From contig DYJD01000015.1 in assembly GCA_020723325.1 (NCBI GenBank), positions 82,170 to 146,169 on the forward strand: DNA of 64,000 bases, in the 5' to 3' direction. Every line of letters begins with the position of its first letter. The stretch's first letter is position 1. Origin of the DNA: Desulfosudis oleivorans. GTDB lineage: Bacteria > Desulfobacterota > Desulfobacteria > Desulfobacterales > SURF-7. Made by a program: the position numbers and the translations under genes. This document shows, in pieces, positions 49,434 through 58,806 of the stretch. A model generated the notes under the pieces. The model was not told the origin of the DNA. It saw nothing but the letters and a program-made list of their open reading frames with translations, and searched no databases.

Positions 49434-49531
49434 ATTTGAGATTTCAGATTTGAGATTTGAGATGCGGGGTACCGAGTCGGGGTCGGGGTCGGTATCGAAA
49501 AATTAGAATCGAGATACGGGATGCGGGATAG
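49434..49531. repeat. Composite heptad repeat (atttgag-atttcag-atttgag-atttgag-atgcggg ... gagatac-gggatgc-gggatag)
   Basis: Direct reading immediately after the large lipoprotein stop. Confidence 0.88.
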
Positions 49532-49612
49532 CGGCGGGAATTTTTCTGCATTGCAATCCGGATAGTTGTATTTTATAAATATTGACTAACTTTTGAAAAG
49601 GAATGAAATCAT

Positions 49613-50050
49613 TTGCATGCAGCCTTGCCAAAAAATCCATATTTGACCGTGGATATCATCATCGAGATCAACAACGGCATTGTCCTGATTCAGCGCAAGA
49701 ATCCTCCCCATGGCTGGGCTTTGCCGGGCGGATTTGTGGATTACGGCGAGACATTGGAAAACGCCGCCCGGCGGGAGGCCCTGGAGGAAACCTCTTTGAA
49801 TGTGCAACTTGTGGAGCAATTTCATGCCTATTCGGATCCAGGACGTGATCCCAGACACCATACCGTAAGTGTGGTTTTCATTGCCAAGGCCAAGGGCATG
49901 CCCAAAGCGGCTGATGATGCCAAGGAGGCGGCTGTTTTTCAGGAAAACACCCTGCCGCAACCCATTGTCTTTGATCATGCCCGGATTGTATCGGATTATT
50001 TTCGCTACCAAGAGGGCGAAAAGCTGCGGGACATTTTTCCGAAAAGATAA
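49613..50050 (+). CDS. NUDIX hydrolase
   Basis: Nudix box [26 protein letters not shown]; probable TTG start. Confidence 0.9.
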   Translation: MHAALPKNPYLTVDIIIEINNGIVLIQRKNPPHGWALPGGFVDYGETLENAARREALEETSLNVQLVEQFHAYSDPGRDPRHHTVSVVFIAKAKGMPKAADDAKEAAVFQENTLPQPIVFDHARIVSDYFRYQEGEKLRDIFPKR

Positions 50051-50079
50051 TAAAATCCTGCAAAAAAAAGGGGGGGCTG

Positions 50080-50823
50080 ATGAATTCAAACAGCAAACCC
50101 GAACGTTTTAAATCTTTTGATGAACTCGGTGGCCTGCTAAAAAGCGGCAAGTTCCGCCCGGCAGGGGGCCCCAAGCCCAACAAGGCCGCCCAAAGGCCGG
50201 TCCTGAATGGGGGCAGGCCGGACAAGCCCGGGCCGGGGGTGAAACCGGACAATTGTGATGACCAAAGGCTTTTTCTGGAAGCCATGGCCGGGGTCAAACC
50301 CTTGGAAAACCGGAATCAACAAGAGCGGACGGCAACAGCTCAAAACTTTGGCCCGGAACCTGAAGATCCGGAAGCGGAAATTTTTCAGAGACTCGCCAGT
50401 CTTGTGGACACCGGCGACGGTTTTGTTGTGGCCCTGACCCCGGAATACCGGGAAGGGGTGGGGTACGGCATTCATCCGCTGGTTGCTGAAAAATTGCACC
50501 GCGGGGATTTCCCCATTCAAGATCATATCGATCTGCATGGCTACAGTGCGGCTGAAGCCAAAGCCGTCCTGGATTCCTTTTTGGAGCAAGCCGTTGCCAC
50601 CCATAAATGCGCGGTGCTGGTGGTCCACGGCCGCGGCTTGTCTTCGCCGGGCGAACCGGTTCTGAAGGCCAAGGTGCGGGAATGGCTCACCTGCGGCAGG
50701 TGGCGCAAATGGGTCGCGGCCTTCACCAGTGCCAGAAATATCGATGGCGGCGCAGGGGCCACCTATGTCTTGTTACGCCGCAGAGCAGCATCGGCAAAAG
50801 TCCGTTTTGAAGAAAACAAATGA
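50080..50823 (+). CDS. Smr/MutS2-domain protein
   Basis: IDLHGYSAAEAKAVLDSFLEQAV...VLVVHGRG...GGAGATYVLLRR. Confidence 0.9.
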   Translation: MNSNSKPERFKSFDELGGLLKSGKFRPAGGPKPNKAAQRPVLNGGRPDKPGPGVKPDNCDDQRLFLEAMAGVKPLENRNQQERTATAQNFGPEPEDPEAEIFQRLASLVDTGDGFVVALTPEYREGVGYGIHPLVAEKLHRGDFPIQDHIDLHGYSAAEAKAVLDSFLEQAVATHKCAVLVVHGRGLSSPGEPVLKAKVREWLTCGRWRKWVAAFTSARNIDGGAGATYVLLRRRAASAKVRFEENK

Positions 50824-50854
50824 ACCTTACTGAATTGAAATTGTGGAAGTAAAC

Positions 50855-52177
50855 ATGGGAACAGAACTATATCGTGTTGTTTTCAATGGCGAACTCCTGC
50901 CGGGACGCTCACCGGAAGATGTCAAGGCCGCCCTGGCGGGAGTGTATAAAAATCCGGCCACCGTCGAATCCTTTTTTTCCGGGAAAACCGTTGTCATCAA
51001 AAAAAAGGCGGATCAGGCCACCTGTCAAAAAGTGGTGGATGCATTTAAAAGAGCCGGAGCGATTTGTTCCATTCAAAAAGAAGGCGGCCCTCCGCCCCTG
51101 CCGCCCCTGGACAAGCCGGCGGCAGGACCCGGCTCCGGCTTATCCCATTCGGACCGGCCCCAAGCAGGGGGTAAAAGTGCCAAGGACAGCATAGCCAACG
51201 GCCAACCCCTGACAGGTCCGGATGAAATCCCTTGCCCGACCTGCGGCAAGATCATCCGCAAGAAAGCGCGGATTTGTCACCATTGCGGAATCAAGCCCAA
51301 TGCCAGCTCCAATACGGCCATGGCAGCCCTTTTTATTTGCGCAGGCATCATTGCGGTTATTGCCGTTGTGGGCATCCTGGCCGCCATCGCCATTCCCAAT
51401 TTCATCAAATACCGGGAGCGAGCCCAGATGGCTTCCATCAATGAGGAATTGGAAAGGGTTAAGGATGCCCAGGGCCGCTATTTTGAAAAATACGGCAAGT
51501 ACACCACCAGCATGGCGGCGCTGAACATGTATATCACCACACCGGGTATTGCCGTGGAAATCGTCAGTGCGGACGGCACCTGTTTCCGTGCCAGGGGCAG
51601 GCATTTGGAACGCAAACTGGAGTCCTGGATTGACTGTAATGGTCTGGTGCAGGAGGAAACCCGCTCTCTATCAAGCGACCAATGGCTTGCTTCCGGTCCA
51701 AAGACTGTCACGGAGCCGCTCTTTTCCCCACCAGAGGGTGATTTCTCCGTATTCTTTCCCGGGGAACCATCCCTTACCACCCAGGATGTGAGCACGCCGG
51801 TGGGGAAGATTACCGTGAACATGTATTTGTATGAAAAAAGGGAATATGCCTGTCTGGTGGGCTATTCGGATTATCCCAATGAGATGATAAAGCAGGTTGA
51901 GACCAGAACCTTGCTGGATGGAGCCGTGAACGGCGCCATGGGCAATGTCAAGGGCAAGGTTGAAAGCCAGCAGGATATTTCCCTCGGCATTCATGTGGGC
52001 CGGGAGATTGAATTCAGCTTTCCGCCCTCCGCGAAAATGCCTAGCGGCGGCAATGGCAAGGCACGCTTTTTCATGGTGGGCAGCCGGCTGTATCAACTGG
52101 TGATGGTGGGCAGAAATGTGCGTTCCAGCAGCGAGACAGATCACTTTTTGAATTCTTTTGCGCTTTCGTCCGGGTAG
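50855..52177 (+). CDS. Zinc-ribbon protein with internal type IV pilin-like hydrophobic helix
   Basis: CPTCGKIIRKKARICHHCG zinc ribbon followed by ICAGIIAVIAVVGILAAIAIPNFIKYRERAQMASINEELERVKDAQGRYFEKYGKYT (pilin alpha1-like). Confidence 0.75.
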   Translation: MGTELYRVVFNGELLPGRSPEDVKAALAGVYKNPATVESFFSGKTVVIKKKADQATCQKVVDAFKRAGAICSIQKEGGPPPLPPLDKPAAGPGSGLSHSDRPQAGGKSAKDSIANGQPLTGPDEIPCPTCGKIIRKKARICHHCGIKPNASSNTAMAALFICAGIIAVIAVVGILAAIAIPNFIKYRERAQMASINEELERVKDAQGRYFEKYGKYTTSMAALNMYITTPGIAVEIVSADGTCFRARGRHLERKLESWIDCNGLVQEETRSLSSDQWLASGPKTVTEPLFSPPEGDFSVFFPGEPSLTTQDVSTPVGKITVNMYLYEKREYACLVGYSDYPNEMIKQVETRTLLDGAVNGAMGNVKGKVESQQDISLGIHVGREIEFSFPPSAKMPSGGNGKARFFMVGSRLYQLVMVGRNVRSSSETDHFLNSFALSSG

Positions 52178-52185
52178 TTAATTAT

Positions 52186-53559
52186 ATGCATTCTGAATCA
52201 TTATATAAATTACTCATCATTGAAGATGAAACTTCCGTTGCCCGTCAACTTCAGTGGGGGTTGGGGAACAAATACGAAATATCAATCGCCGCTGATGCCG
52301 ACCAAGTGAAGCAGGCCTTCAAATCCGCCGTTTTTCCAGTGGTCACTCTGGATCTGGGCCTGCCGCCTTTTCCCAACAGTCCCACCGTCGGCCTGCGCAT
52401 TCTTGAGGAAGGGTTGATCCCTGCAGGTACTAAAGTAATCGTTCTGACCGGCAATGCCGAGGAGGAGACCGCCGTCAAAGCTGTCCGTCTCGGTGTTACC
52501 GATTTTTGCCCAAAGCCGGTGGATCTTGGTTATTTGGCAGTGCTCATCGACCGGGCCTTTCGCATGTATGCCATTGAAGCGGCCGGCGCAAGACAGGATG
52601 CGGACTCAAGCAATGATCACAATTTTTACGGCATGTTGGGAGCCTCATCGGCTATGCAGGCGCTGTTCGCTGTACTCAAACGGGCGGCTGCCAATAATTT
52701 CCCGATATTGATTTCAGGCGAAACCGGAACCGGTAAGGAAATGATCGCCAAGACCGTGCACCTGTTGAGTCAACGCCGGGATAAACCCTTTATTGTGGTG
52801 AATTGCGGCGCCATTCCGGAACAACTCATTGAAAGTGAACTCTTCGGCCATGAAAAAGGCGCTTTCACCGGGGCGCACACCAGTCGCAAGGGGAAGTTCG
52901 AAGAAGCCCATGGCGGGACCATCTTTTTGGATGAAATCGGTGAATTGCCATTCCCCATGCAGGTAAAACTCCTGCGAACCCTCCAGGAGGAAACCGTGGA
53001 ACGCATCGGCGGCCGCCGGCCCATTCCTTTATCGTTCCGCATTATTTCCGCCACCAATGTCGATCTGGACCAGGCCGTGGCGGCCGGCCAATTTCGCCAG
53101 GATCTTTATTTCCGGTTGAATGTCATTCCATTGATCGCTCCACCCTTGCGGGAGCGTCAGGACGATATAATAATTCTGGCCCACCATTTTATCGAACAGG
53201 AGCGCAAGGGGTTGGGGCTGGGGCGGCTCACATTGTCGCCGGCAACACATATGGCCCTTAAAGCTCATCCCTGGCCAGGAAACGTTCGGGAACTCAGGAA
53301 TGCTGTCCGCCGGGCTTTGGCCACAATTAATGGGACCGTCATTCAACCAGCGGATCTCGGCTTGAGCGGACCGGAAAGCACATCCGGAGAATCACCGCCA
53401 ATCGATTCGTTGGCTGAAACCAAACGGCGCGCAGAGGCCGAGGCTGTCCGGCAGGCCCTGGCCCTGAGCGGCAACAACATCAGCCAGGCGGCCCGTCTGT
53501 TGTCCGTCAGCCGTCCGACCTTGCATGACCTTCTGAAAAAACACAAAATCACACTTTAA
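52186..53559 (+). CDS. prsR: Sigma-54-dependent response regulator of the PEP-CTERM system (PrsR-like)
   Basis: Receiver with VTLDLGLPPFPNSPTVGLRILEEG...KVIVLTGNAEEETAVKAVRLGVTDFCPKPVDL; AAA+ GETGTGKEMIAKTVH, GAFTGA, Fis-type HTH. prsR identity inferred from the receiver and neighbouring PEP-CTERM/PrsK genes. Confidence 0.85.
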   Translation: MHSESLYKLLIIEDETSVARQLQWGLGNKYEISIAADADQVKQAFKSAVFPVVTLDLGLPPFPNSPTVGLRILEEGLIPAGTKVIVLTGNAEEETAVKAVRLGVTDFCPKPVDLGYLAVLIDRAFRMYAIEAAGARQDADSSNDHNFYGMLGASSAMQALFAVLKRAAANNFPILISGETGTGKEMIAKTVHLLSQRRDKPFIVVNCGAIPEQLIESELFGHEKGAFTGAHTSRKGKFEEAHGGTIFLDEIGELPFPMQVKLLRTLQEETVERIGGRRPIPLSFRIISATNVDLDQAVAAGQFRQDLYFRLNVIPLIAPPLRERQDDIIILAHHFIEQERKGLGLGRLTLSPATHMALKAHPWPGNVRELRNAVRRALATINGTVIQPADLGLSGPESTSGESPPIDSLAETKRRAEAEAVRQALALSGNNISQAARLLSVSRPTLHDLLKKHKITL

Positions 53560-53606
53560 TGGACTGCGCCGACAAAGCTGCGGTATTCAATGATAAGGAT
53601 GAATGT

Positions 53607-53993
53607 CTAAGAATTTTTTGGGACGGATTTGTGTAATCGGATGAAGGTTTCCAGTTGAAGCTTCTGGGTCTGGGTCAGCTTGCCGAAGCGCACACTACAA
53701 CGCCGTTCAGGAAAAATGCCGCCTGTCATGAGCCTGTCGGCCACAACTTCAATAGGCAGCCGTCCCACATGCAGATCCAGGTTCAGATAGACATCCATCC
53801 GGGTGTGGGTCAATGGTAACGGCTTTTCATTTGTATATTCAAAGGCCATTCCGCCTTGGCTGATATTGATTAAATGGTATGGGAGTCTCAGGTCATCCCC
53901 GCTCATCCCGACTTGCGCTTTCTCCAAGGCAGAATAACGGGGGGACTGTCGACGCTCTTTGGCAGTTGTTTTTTTTCCGATGTTGGCGGCCAT
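53607..53993 (-). CDS. PilZ domain protein (putative c-di-GMP receptor)
   Basis: KERRQSPRYSALEKAQVG...NISQGGMAFEY. Confidence 0.88.
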   Translation of the reverse strand: MAANIGKKTTAKERRQSPRYSALEKAQVGMSGDDLRLPYHLINISQGGMAFEYTNEKPLPLTHTRMDVYLNLDLHVGRLPIEVVADRLMTGGIFPERRCSVRFGKLTQTQKLQLETFIRLHKSVPKNS

Positions 53994-54009
53994 CTGTTCA
54001 ACTACCTTA

Positions 54010-54047
54010 AATTAAAAACCCCGGCAGCCCAATCGCATACCGGGGTT
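54010..54047 (-). terminator. Rho-independent terminator for the PEP-CTERM gene
   Basis: Minus strand AACCCCGG-N15-CCGGGGTT-TTTAATTT. Confidence 0.75.
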
Positions 54048-54077
54048 GTGCTGGTGAGTGTGGGTTAATCGGTCTCT

Positions 54078-54851
54078 TTAATTCTTTTGGCCCTTTCTCT
54101 TTCCGGCCAAAACGAAACCCGCCAGACCGGTGCCCAGAAGCAGCATGGTCGCTGGTTCGGGTACAGAGGTCGCGCTGTTTGCGTCATGGGAGAATGGGGC
54201 CTTTTGATTTATATCGATATCTTTCACTTTTCCCTTTTTGTCCAAACAATACTTTTCACTATAAAGATCAAAATGAATGGTATAGCCGTTTACCAACCCG
54301 GATGTGTCGACCTGAAAGTCGGCATACAGAAGCGCCCCCAGAGGATTTGCCACCAAACCGCCGGGCGTGTTCTGGGAATTGTATGCGGTTGCTCTTTTTG
54401 CAATGTTGAATGTAAAGGAAAATTCCGTGAAAAAGGTATCAAAGATACCGTGGGACGGCAGATCCCCTGGATCAGAACCAGCAGTGCCGTCCATTTCTAT
54501 GGGTGGAACCCCATATACCATATCGGAAGTAACGTCAATGGTGCTGCCGCCAAAAGTAAAACTTCCCAGTGAGGCTGGAGCCGGGCCGACTTGTGGGCTG
54601 ACAGCAGCAGAAATATAATACTTTTGTGTTATATCAGTAGCCTTGGCTTTAGTTGTATCCAACAAGGCATACAGTTTAAAAGAGCTGTCTGTGGCATAAA
54701 TGGTCTGATCAAGAGTATTATATACGCCTCCAGCGATGTCCAGTTGCAACATGGGAAGAGCATAAGCGGCGTCGCTTGCTACAATAAATACAAGCCCTAA
54801 CATCAATGGCGTTAAGAGCCTTTTTAAAAATCGGTTTCTTTTCATATTCAC
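54078..54851 (-). CDS. PEP-CTERM sorting domain protein
   Basis: Signal peptide and C-terminal SVPEPATMLLLGTGLAGFVLAGKRKGQKN. Confidence 0.93.
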   Translation of the reverse strand: MNMKRNRFLKRLLTPLMLGLVFIVASDAAYALPMLQLDIAGGVYNTLDQTIYATDSSFKLYALLDTTKAKATDITQKYYISAAVSPQVGPAPASLGSFTFGGSTIDVTSDMVYGVPPIEMDGTAGSDPGDLPSHGIFDTFFTEFSFTFNIAKRATAYNSQNTPGGLVANPLGALLYADFQVDTSGLVNGYTIHFDLYSEKYCLDKKGKVKDIDINQKAPFSHDANSATSVPEPATMLLLGTGLAGFVLAGKRKGQKN

Positions 54852-54914
54852 CTCCGCACTGAAAATGCTATTTAAAGCCTATTAAGAGAATTCATTTTTT
54901 TTTGTCAAATACCG

Positions 54915-54930
54915 TGCAGAACGATTTCCA
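54915..54930 (-). promoter_or_regulatory. Candidate sigma-54 promoter (TGGAAATCGTTCTGCA on minus strand)
   Basis: GG-N10-GC spacing, 64 nt upstream of the PEP-CTERM ATG; PrsR-like EBP nearby. Confidence 0.5.
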
Positions 54931-55164
54931 CACTTTTCGATAATTGTTTACGCAATAGTTATGCCATTTTTATATCTATTTTATATTACAGTATTTTTAA
55001 ATCATACGCTGAGGCCTGAAAAAAAGATTGTAAACTATTTCGACATCCCGCACAGATAAGGGCATATGGGTCCGAAGTCGGCATTTCTTGTCAAATACCG
55101 TACTGGAACAGTTGCTTTTGAAGGCATGTGACAGAGTTCGGTGCTTTTTAGGTGTCGATTTACT

Positions 55165-57276
55165 TTACATATCATTGATCGGCTCCATAAGGCGAGGGGA
55201 TACTACGGCATCGGGCAGATGAATCACAAATCTGGCACCGCCATGGGCGGGATTGTCCGCGGTGATGGCGGCTTCCAGATGTTTCAAAATAAGTCTGACC
55301 TGCCACAGGCCGATGCCGCTTCCGCCCGGCTTCATGGAGACAAAAGGCTGGAAGAGTCCGTCCGGCAGCAAGTTTTCGGGGATGGCTGGGCCGTCATTGA
55401 GAATGGATATGATCAATTTGTCATCGGAGGGAGTGACGGTTAGTTGCACCCTGCCTTTGCCGTTGCAAGCCTCGTAAGCGTTCAGGATGATATTTTCCAT
55501 GACGGTTTCCAGAAGCTGGGGATCGGTGCGCACCATGATTCCCTTGGGGCAGTCAAGGGTAATCTCAAGTCCGACCAACTGCCGGTTGAATCTGGGTAAC
55601 AGTTCATTCAGAAAAATACAGAAGTGCACATCCCGAAAGACCGGTACGACTTGGTCTCGCAACAAGCTGAGCCTGGCATGCACTTTGTTCATCCGCTGCA
55701 AGGCATCGTTTACAGCAATGAGCATGTCCTTTCTGAATTCCGGATTATCCATGTGAGCCTTGGCGTTGGTGTGAATCAGGGAAAGAATGGAAGCGGCATT
55801 TTTAACATCGTGGATTAAAAAAACCGACAGGTTTTGCAAGGCCCGCTGCTCGCGCAAGCGCGCGGTCTCCTCCATCAGGCGTACGGCGAGCAAGGCCGAG
55901 GCGGCCTGGGAGCTCAAAGCAGCTAGAAGGTCAAAATCATCCTGACCGTAACGTCCGCCGGTATACTCCTGACCGAGCCCAATGCATCCGACAAGTTGTC
56001 CCCCTGAAGTCAACGGCACAAAAAGCACCGGCTTGGGCGACGGAAGATCGGTAAGGCGTTCCCAGAGTTCTTTTTGCGTCTTGTTCGTGGTTTTTTCGCC
56101 CAAATCGAGACGCGGTTGTTGCCGAATGTATCGGATGAGCGGATCATGGGCAGCAAGATGAATCGTCGGCTTTTCGGAAAGGTCCGGCCAAACCACAAGC
56201 TGAAAACCATCTGTCTCATTACCGGACCAAATCCAAATCTCCTTTGTATAGAGGCTGTCCACTAGAACTTGGCGCAGTGCTCCCAGCACTTGGCTCTCTT
56301 CCTGAACTGTCTGAAGCAGGGCTGAAAAGGCTATCCATTCATCCCGGAATTCGTATTTATAGACATAAAAATGGGTGCTGATAAAAAATTTCAAACGCTG
56401 CCTGATCCCTTCGGAAAAAGCCAGAATGGCTACGACTACGGCTCCGATTCCCAGAAAAAGCCAGAATAACACCCACTCCAGCGGATAACCGAAAAAACGC
56501 ATCACCAGAGAAATTATACCGAGCAGTAAAAAATAGGCGGCAAAAATGGAGGGGGCGACAAAGGAATATACGATTTTACGGGAAATGAACAGATCGCGGT
56601 TGAGCAGGCGGTTGCGGAGTACGGCAAAGGCAAGCAAAATCCAGGAAAACAATAGGAAACTTGCCTGAAGAAAAAGAATGTTATTGGTCAATTCCAGATA
56701 AGTCAGCCGGTAGGAGGCGACACCACCCTGCACGATGCAGACCAGGGTGCTGCCCACCACAAACAGGCCGTATTCCCGTCGTCTGGATTTGGGCAACTGC
56801 CTCCAGAAGGCTTCCATCTGCCAAGCCATGAACAGCATGACCATCAGGCAGATGATGGAAGCGAAATAGATGGATCCGAACATGGCAAAATGAATGCCTT
56901 CCTGTGCAATCACGAAACTGGGGAGGCTGATCTGATATGCGGTGATCAATAGGATTAAGGCGACCAGAACCGTATGAATCAGACCGAGAAAAGCTGACGA
57001 CGGCCGATCCGGGGACATGGCATCCAGCAACCTGCGGCCGGCGGTGCTCCAGATGACCAGAAATAAATTCTGGGAAGCAAGCAGAATGGTGAATCCTTCT
57101 AAATCAGAAATAAGGTTCAGGGCCGCAACGAGATATTCCGCGACCAAAAGAGGCAAGAAGAAAAGGGTTTGTAAAATGGCAAGTGAAAACTTGCGATGGG
57201 TTTGCGGTAGCCTTCTGGAAAAACAAGAAGTGGCGAGAAGAATCAAATTGGTCAACCCAAACAGAATCGTCAGCAT
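55165..57276 (-). CDS. prsK: PEP-CTERM system histidine kinase PrsK-like
   Basis: Multi-TM N-terminus, GAF, LREQRALQNLSVFLIHDVKNAASILSLIHTNAKAHMDNPEFRKDML...GSGIGLWQVRLILKHLEAAITADN; adjacency to PEP-CTERM and PrsR-like genes. Confidence 0.82.
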   Translation of the reverse strand: MLTILFGLTNLILLATSCFSRRLPQTHRKFSLAILQTLFFLPLLVAEYLVAALNLISDLEGFTILLASQNLFLVIWSTAGRRLLDAMSPDRPSSAFLGLIHTVLVALILLITAYQISLPSFVIAQEGIHFAMFGSIYFASIICLMVMLFMAWQMEAFWRQLPKSRRREYGLFVVGSTLVCIVQGGVASYRLTYLELTNNILFLQASFLLFSWILLAFAVLRNRLLNRDLFISRKIVYSFVAPSIFAAYFLLLGIISLVMRFFGYPLEWVLFWLFLGIGAVVVAILAFSEGIRQRLKFFISTHFYVYKYEFRDEWIAFSALLQTVQEESQVLGALRQVLVDSLYTKEIWIWSGNETDGFQLVVWPDLSEKPTIHLAAHDPLIRYIRQQPRLDLGEKTTNKTQKELWERLTDLPSPKPVLFVPLTSGGQLVGCIGLGQEYTGGRYGQDDFDLLAALSSQAASALLAVRLMEETARLREQRALQNLSVFLIHDVKNAASILSLIHTNAKAHMDNPEFRKDMLIAVNDALQRMNKVHARLSLLRDQVVPVFRDVHFCIFLNELLPRFNRQLVGLEITLDCPKGIMVRTDPQLLETVMENIILNAYEACNGKGRVQLTVTPSDDKLIISILNDGPAIPENLLPDGLFQPFVSMKPGGSGIGLWQVRLILKHLEAAITADNPAHGGARFVIHLPDAVVSPRLMEPINDM

Positions 57277-57345
57277 CTTTCACCGATAAGGACTTGATCA
57301 TTGATTCGGCTGGTCAGAAAAATCCGAAATTCGAATTTAATTTTT

Positions 57346-58173
57346 TCAGGTAGCGCATTCGATCAATAGTTGCCTTAATCGCTCACTCACGAACAACATG
57401 GATTCGATATCCAGATGTTGTGGAATCGTATCGTCGAACAGGATTTTGGCCTTGGCCTCAAAGCCGTCCGCCGGAACTTCATCCCAAAACAGCAGCAGCA
57501 AGGGCACCCGGGGCAGGGGCTGGAACCGGAAGGCGGCGTCGGCCGACTCCACGCCCTGGTCTACGGCTGTTCCCCCTAGGCTTTGGGCCGCCCTTGTCAG
57601 ATCATCGACCCGTCCTTTAAAGCGTGCCACCAAGGGGGCTTCCACATGTTCCCGCATGGATTTGATCTTGGACACCGTGTTGGGAAACTGCTCCAGGCCC
57701 TTCCAATTGGTTCCGGGTCGAACACTCCCGCCCTGGGCAATATGATTGTACAGAAAAACCTGTTCCCAGCGGTTCAAAGGACTGCCGTCATTTTTTGAGA
57801 TCTGCCCTTTGCTGATCCATACGGAGCCGGTAAAATAGGGTAATTCGAGAACCGGGTCACCGTTCTGATTGATCAAGCGGCCGCCGATGCGATCCGGCAA
57901 ATCCTCAATGCGCATGGAAGCCGAACGCTCCTTGGCCCATTGCAGGGCTTCCTGAGCCATATCTTTCTTGGTCCATTTGCCGGCCGCGTATTGGGCCTCC
58001 AGTTCCGGCCGGCACCGGGCGATGGTTTCTTCACTGAGATGGGGACATTTGGAAAGGGGCAGCTTCTCCGACACCACCATGCTGGCAAAGGCCAGACAGG
58101 TCGGAAAACCGCAGTCTTTGCAATTGGTTTTGGGGAGTATTTTCTGATACAAATCCACTACTGACAGGGGCAT
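57346..58173 (-). CDS. Fe-S cluster motif + DUF3786-like protein
   Basis: N-terminal LPKTNCKDCGFPTCLAFASMVV...KCPHL 4Fe-4S motif followed by a DUF3786-like region (PYFTGSVWISKGQIS...EQVFLYNHIAQGG). Confidence 0.8.
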   Translation of the reverse strand: MPLSVVDLYQKILPKTNCKDCGFPTCLAFASMVVSEKLPLSKCPHLSEETIARCRPELEAQYAAGKWTKKDMAQEALQWAKERSASMRIEDLPDRIGGRLINQNGDPVLELPYFTGSVWISKGQISKNDGSPLNRWEQVFLYNHIAQGGSVRPGTNWKGLEQFPNTVSKIKSMREHVEAPLVARFKGRVDDLTRAAQSLGGTAVDQGVESADAAFRFQPLPRVPLLLLFWDEVPADGFEAKAKILFDDTIPQHLDIESMLFVSERLRQLLIECAT

Positions 58174-58191
58174 AAGAACACCTTAAAAGTT

Positions 58192-58806
58192 TTAGTCACT
58201 TCCTATATTTTCCACTACGGCCTGACCCATCTCCCGGGCCATGGTCCGCAGGGCCCGGCTGTGGGCCTGGACGATTTCCTCATAGGATTCGGATTGCAAC
58301 GGTTCGCGGATGTTGGATCTGCGCACAGTCAGGGGTTGGTTGGTTTTTTCCGCTTTGATGCTCCAGACCGCTTCCAGAACCAGCTCTTTTGGAATCCTTC
58401 TTTCAAAATGGCTGATGCTGACGACCATGCGATGGCTCGGTTCCAGAACCCCTTCCTGGGCATGGGAAACCACCTGGTGGCTGCCCAGCAGAACAGCGAT
58501 GTTTTCAGCAAGCACAGCCGCGATTTCCTCCGGCAGGGGACCGGCCCAGCGGTTATATTCGGAAAAGGTGATGCTGCCGGATGGGTCCTGGGCCGCGATT
58601 TGGGTGCGCTTGAGGGCCTCCGGTATGGATACCGGGCCCACGGCGATCTTGAGTTTATTTGAAAATTTGTGTTCCGGAGAATTGGTCTCAAGGGCCTGCA
58701 GACGGTAGTAATGTACTTTGGGAGATCGTCCAAAACAGCCGGAAAGCAGGGTCCAAGCCAACAAGCTTGCGGCGGCGAACCAGATTGTTCTGTGATTTTT
58801 ATTCAT
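58192..58806 (-). CDS. pqiC: PqiC/ABC-type lipoprotein
   Basis: Lipobox LLSGCFG; HYYRLQAL...IAVGPVSIPEALKRTQIA; downstream of pqiB with ATGA overlap. Confidence 0.85.
   Translation of the reverse strand: MNKNHRTIWFAAASLLAWTLLSGCFGRSPKVHYYRLQALETNSPEHKFSNKLKIAVGPVSIPEALKRTQIAAQDPSGSITFSEYNRWAGPLPEEIAAVLAENIAVLLGSHQVVSHAQEGVLEPSHRMVVSISHFERRIPKELVLEAVWSIKAEKTNQPLTVRRSNIREPLQSESYEEIVQAHSRALRTMAREMGQAVVENIGSD

Noticed and set aside
49603-49848. ATG ORF at 49603 ([12 protein letters not shown]...) as the NUDIX start or programmed frameshift
   Set aside because: Different frame; the NUDIX box is fully in the 49613 frame with a plausible TTG start.
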